NCBI GenBank assembly: GCA_024640505.1
Contig: JAHEEV010000002.1
Span: 1 to 64,000 of the forward strand
Reading direction: 5' to 3'
Source of the DNA: Halieaceae bacterium
Lineage (GTDB): Bacteria > Pseudomonadota > Gammaproteobacteria > Pseudomonadales > Halieaceae
Length of the DNA: 64,000 nucleotides
The notes beneath the pieces were generated by a model. The model was not told where the DNA came from. It made no database searches and saw nothing but the letters and a program-made list of their open reading frames with translations. This document shows, piece by piece, positions 63,492 to 64,000 of this stretch; position 1 is the stretch's first letter, and every line of letters begins with the position of its first letter. The position numbers and the translations under genes are program-made.

Positions 63492-64000
63492 GTGTCTGTG
63501 AGTGAATCCAATTCTGAAGTCGAGGCACCGGGGAGTGAAGGTATCGTCGAAGTGGCAGAAGGCGGGGATGAGGCAGTTCCTGCACCGGTGTTGCCGGTGG
63601 CCGGCCCGGTCAACAGACCCGAGCAGGGTGAGATGCCGTTTGCCGTAGTGATGGGCAAGGCGGTGACGGAGCTGCCGAAGGATCTCTATATTCCGCCCCA
63701 TGCCCTGGAAGTCTTTCTCGAGGCCTTCGAGGGGCCGCTGGACCTGCTCCTTTACCTGATCAAACGCCAGAATCTCGACATCCTCGACATCGATGTATCC
63801 CAGATCACCGAACAGTATATGCACTATGTCGAGCTGATGGATGCGGTGCAGTTCGAGCTCGCCGCCGAATACCTGCTGATGGCGGCCATGCTCGCAGAGA
63901 TCAAGTCGCGCATGCTGCTGCCGCGCTCATCGGAAGTCGAGGAAGACGAGGAGGATCCGCGGGCCCAGCTGATCAGGCGCCTGCAGGAGTACGAGCGATT
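63492..64000 (+). CDS. scpA: Segregation and condensation protein A (3' truncated)
   Basis: Kleisin subunit of the Smc-ScpAB condensin complex; only the first 169 or so residues are inside the window. After an acidic, low-complexity N-terminal extension of about 70 residues the kleisin domain begins (FEGPLDLLLYLIKRQNLDIL, ITEQYMHYVELM, EYLLMAAMLAEIKSRMLLP). The start is the GTG at 63492; a second GTG two codons later is also possible. The frame is open to the last base. ScpB is expected just downstream. Confidence 0.88.
   Translation, partial: MSVSESNSEVEAPGSEGIVEVAEGGDEAVPAPVLPVAGPVNRPEQGEMPFAVVMGKAVTELPKDLYIPPHALEVFLEAFEGPLDLLLYLIKRQNLDILDIDVSQITEQYMHYVELMDAVQFELAAEYLLMAAMLAEIKSRMLLPRSSEVEEDEEDPRAQLIRRLQEYER

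Noticed and set aside
1-64000. tRNA, rRNA, insertion sequence or prophage genes
   Set aside because: No cloverleaf-like sequence, transposase or phage gene was recognised by eye on either strand.

Overview
The window is a GC-rich, densely coded stretch of a Gram-negative chromosome. TonB-receptor, outer-membrane and lipoprotein genes, together with the right-end order yciI-yciB-rnm-yciO-scpA, point to a gammaproteobacterium. An aerobic, probably marine member of the Cellvibrionales/Halieaceae kind fits best; this is inferred from gene content, not from a phylogeny. I saw no rRNA, tRNA, phage, insertion sequence or CRISPR array. The only unusual repeats are one coding tandem repeat and one large nested palindrome.

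Region 1 (1-10.9 kb) looks like a light/oxidative-damage neighbourhood: a truncated cyclopropane/furan-fatty-acid type methyltransferase, a DNA photolyase translationally coupled to an SRPBCC-SDR fusion, a secreted DUF4397 lipoprotein, a Sir2 deacylase, a YfcH epimerase, a TudS-YbgA (DUF523-DUF1722) protein, and a group-2 sigma factor divergent from a MerR-type regulator resembling class II LitR. Region 2 (10.9-17.8 kb) holds two SDR enzymes, a TonB receptor, a small predicted outer-membrane protein and an RhlE-type helicase.

Region 3 (17.8-24.5 kb, minus strand) is a neutral-lipid/phospholipid operon: wax ester synthase/DGAT, CDP-alcohol phosphatidyltransferase, an EEP-family hydrolase, a glycerol-3-phosphate acyltransferase and a FATP-type acyl-CoA ligase. 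A P-type cation ATPase lies upstream.

Region 4 (27.4-38.7 kb) is central carbon metabolism: NAD-type malic enzyme with a 33-bp palindrome just before its start, folE, and a tightly coupled operon of a GAPDH-like protein lacking the catalytic cysteine, a canonical GAPDH and PEP carboxylase. It continues with a YSC84 lipid-binding protein and lutABC. Region 5 (38.7-52.3 kb) has a large coiled-coil/membrane protein, a trans-acting enoyl-reductase-like protein, and a peptide-type ABC transporter operon followed by a flavin 2-hydroxyacid dehydrogenase and a ThDP enzyme.

Region 6 (52.3-64 kb) has ferritin, an acyltransferase, dusC, the oadGAB oxaloacetate decarboxylase pump, a 194-bp nested inverted repeat, a thioesterase, pdxJ, a periplasmic cyclophilin, a YgiM-like SH3 protein, and the yciI/yciB/rnm/yciO/scpA end, with scpA cut by the window edge. 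Malic enzyme, PEP carboxylase, the Oad pump and lactate oxidation together suggest a cell that depends on flexible pyruvate-malate-oxaloacetate interconversion. The strongest oddities are the cysteine-less GAPDH paralogue, the two palindromic structures and the putative light-response gene set.
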